Shown piece by piece: positions 5,727-7,007 of a stretch of 7,007 nucleotides of DNA; the first letter of the stretch is position 1; every line of letters starts with the position of its first letter. The position numbers and the translations under genes are program-made. The notes beneath the pieces are model-generated. The model saw nothing but the letters and a program-made list of their open reading frames with translations. It did no database searches and was not told where the DNA came from. The stretch is from an uncultured Clostridia bacterium. GTDB taxonomy: Bacteria; Bacillota; Clostridia; Lachnospirales; Lachnospiraceae. The stretch lies in the NCBI GenBank assembly GCA_946614685.1, contig CAMOHF010000052.1:1-7007 (forward strand), given 5' to 3'.

Positions 5727-7007
5727 CTACCCGAGCATGCCCATCAGATCATACTGGTTGGTTTCCGGCAGATCACCGAGAAGTCCCAGGGACGCCATCT
5801 CGTCCAATGTGGTCTTTGGTACCTTGGCCCGTTCACGGATGTCATCCTTGGACATAAAAGGTCCATCCTTCGCAGTCTCGGCCAGCGCGATCGCCGCCTT
5901 GCTTCCCATGCCGGGGAAGCTTTCGAAGGAAGGAAGTATCTTTCCGTCTACGATGGTAAATCTGTCCGCCGCAGAGCGATACAGATCCAGCGGCAGGAAC
6001 TCAAATCCTCTTGCGTACATCTCCTGAACGATCCTCATATCACGGAGGGCATCCTTGATCGTAGCGGTCATCTCCTCCTTCGGGATCTTCTGGTACTCCT
6101 TGATATGTGCTTCAAGGGCCTCTCTTCCGAGACACATCAGCTTATAATCAAATGCCGACGCACGGATACTGAAGAACGCCGTGTAGTAAGCAAGCGGATG
6201 GTATACCTTAAACCAGGCCACACGCCAGGCCATCATAACATAGGCTGCCGCATGCGCCTTCGGGAACATGTACTGGATCTTCTCGCAGGACCAGATGTAC
6301 CAGTCGGGCACACCGTGATCGATCATCTCCTGCTTCCATGCATCCCAGTCCTTGCACTTGCCTCTTGCAACCGCACCTTTTCGGACATTCTCCATGATCT
6401 TGAAGGCCATACCGGGCTCCAAGCCCATCTGGATCAGATAGATCATGATATCGTCACGCGTACAGATCGCGGAAGAAAGCTCACACCGTCCCTCCTTGAT
6501 CAGAGTTTCGGCATTGCCGAGCCATACATCGGTACCGTGGGAAAGTCCCGCGATACGCACCAGATCCGAGAATCCCTTGGGATTGGTGTCAATTAACATC
6601 TGCATGGCGAAGTCCGTACCGAACTCCGGAATACCGAGGGTTCCGAGCTTCGTACCCATGATATCATCCGGCGTGATACCAAGGGCCTCCGTATTGTGAA
6701 ACAGACTCATGACCTTCGCATCATCAAGCGGAATCTTCTTGGCATCGAGGCCGGTCAGATCCTCAAGGCGACGGATCATGGTCGGATCGTCGTGCCCGAG
6801 TATATCGAGTTTCAATAGGTTGTGATCGATGGAATGGTACTCAAAATGTGTGGTGATGATATTGGTCGTGACGTCGTTCGCCGGTCGCTGGATCGGTGTA
6901 AAGGAGTAGATTTCCTCATGCTTCGGCAGCACGATCATACCGCCGGGATGCTGGCCCGTGGTTCGCTTCACGCCCGTACAGCCCGCCGCGATTCGGTCGA
7001 TCTCACA
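5727..7007 (-). CDS. polC: DNA polymerase III PolC-type alpha subunit, C-terminal part (5' end outside window)
   Basis: The frame is open from the window edge to the TAG at 5727 (426 residues); full-length PolC has about 1,430-1,500. PolC is the main replicative polymerase of low-GC Gram-positive bacteria. The first visible block, CTGVKRTTGQHPGG (10-23), and LLKLDILGHDDPT (64-76) are palm/fingers hallmarks. The Asp of LDILGH probably corresponds to the third catalytic aspartate (E. coli DnaE D555). GTLGIPEFGTDF and RIAGLSHGTDVW follow, then KAHAAAYVMMAWRVAWFK and a helix-hairpin-helix-like FPGMGSKAAIALAETA near residue 370. The 3'-5' exonuclease, OB domain and the first two catalytic aspartates lie outside the window. 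The end reads NQYDLMGMLG, whereas PolC commonly stops at a QLSLF-like clamp-binding pentapeptide. Confidence 0.97.
   Translation of the reverse strand, partial: CEIDRIAAGCTGVKRTTGQHPGGMIVLPKHEEIYSFTPIQRPANDVTTNIITTHFEYHSIDHNLLKLDILGHDDPTMIRRLEDLTGLDAKKIPLDDAKVMSLFHNTEALGITPDDIMGTKLGTLGIPEFGTDFAMQMLIDTNPKGFSDLVRIAGLSHGTDVWLGNAETLIKEGRCELSSAICTRDDIMIYLIQMGLEPGMAFKIMENVRKGAVARGKCKDWDAWKQEMIDHGVPDWYIWSCEKIQYMFPKAHAAAYVMMAWRVAWFKVYHPLAYYTAFFSIRASAFDYKLMCLGREALEAHIKEYQKIPKEEMTATIKDALRDMRIVQEMYARGFEFLPLDLYRSAADRFTIVDGKILPSFESFPGMGSKAAIALAETAKDGPFMSKDDIRERAKVPKTTLDEMASLGLLGDLPETNQYDLMGMLG

Noticed and set aside
6105..6596. 163-codon plus-strand ORF antisense to polC
   Set aside because: It is a frame shadow of the conserved PolC fingers region, with no motif or promoter of its own.

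Overview
All genes in this window lie on the minus strand, packed head to tail. Gene content and order point to a Gram-positive Firmicute, most likely Clostridia and probably Lachnospiraceae. The evidence is a PolC-type DNA polymerase III, an IreB-type kinase substrate, ribonuclease J, a YlbF protein and good Shine-Dalgarno sequences of the GGAGG type. The family assignment is inference from protein character and synteny, not from a search.

Reading in the direction of transcription (high to low coordinates): the C-terminal 426 residues of PolC (7007-5727, truncated by the window edge); a 69-bp gap with a good sigma-A-like promoter; then ireB (5657-5400), ruvX (5397-4969), a DUF1292 protein (4966-4697), ribonuclease J (4687-3026), a YlbF-family protein (3022-2687), an MltG-like membrane protein without a catalytic domain (2694-1939), a class I O-methyltransferase of the TrmR/YrrM type (1929-1255) and a U32-family protein of the TrhP type (1188 to beyond position 1, truncated). 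From ireB to the methyltransferase, gaps are 2 to 10 bp or genes overlap, so this looks like one operon. Only the last gap (66 bp, before the U32 gene) is larger. No stretch above 300 bases lacks a gene.

The core order IreB, RuvX, DUF1292, MltG, O-methyltransferase, U32 matches the Bacillus subtilis yrzL-yrrK-yrzB-yrrL-yrrM-yrrN/O cluster (recalled knowledge). Here ribonuclease J and YlbF sit inside that block, between DUF1292 and MltG. The operon therefore joins Ser/Thr kinase signalling (IreB), rRNA/Holliday-type nuclease function (RuvX), mRNA turnover (RNase J, perhaps YlbF), a cell-wall-related membrane protein and a two-step tRNA wobble-uridine modification (U32 hydroxylation, then methylation to 5-methoxyuridine).

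Most genes are ordinary housekeeping genes. The least ordinary points are: the MltG-like protein, which ends before any catalytic domain and carries a seven-unit K-P/S-Q pentapeptide array plus an acidic tail; the untypical C-terminal clamp-binding sequence of PolC; and the U32 gene's upstream region, which lacks a Shine-Dalgarno sequence but holds a perfect short inverted repeat and a mini-ORF. I found no mobile element, CRISPR array, RNA gene or clearly new system.
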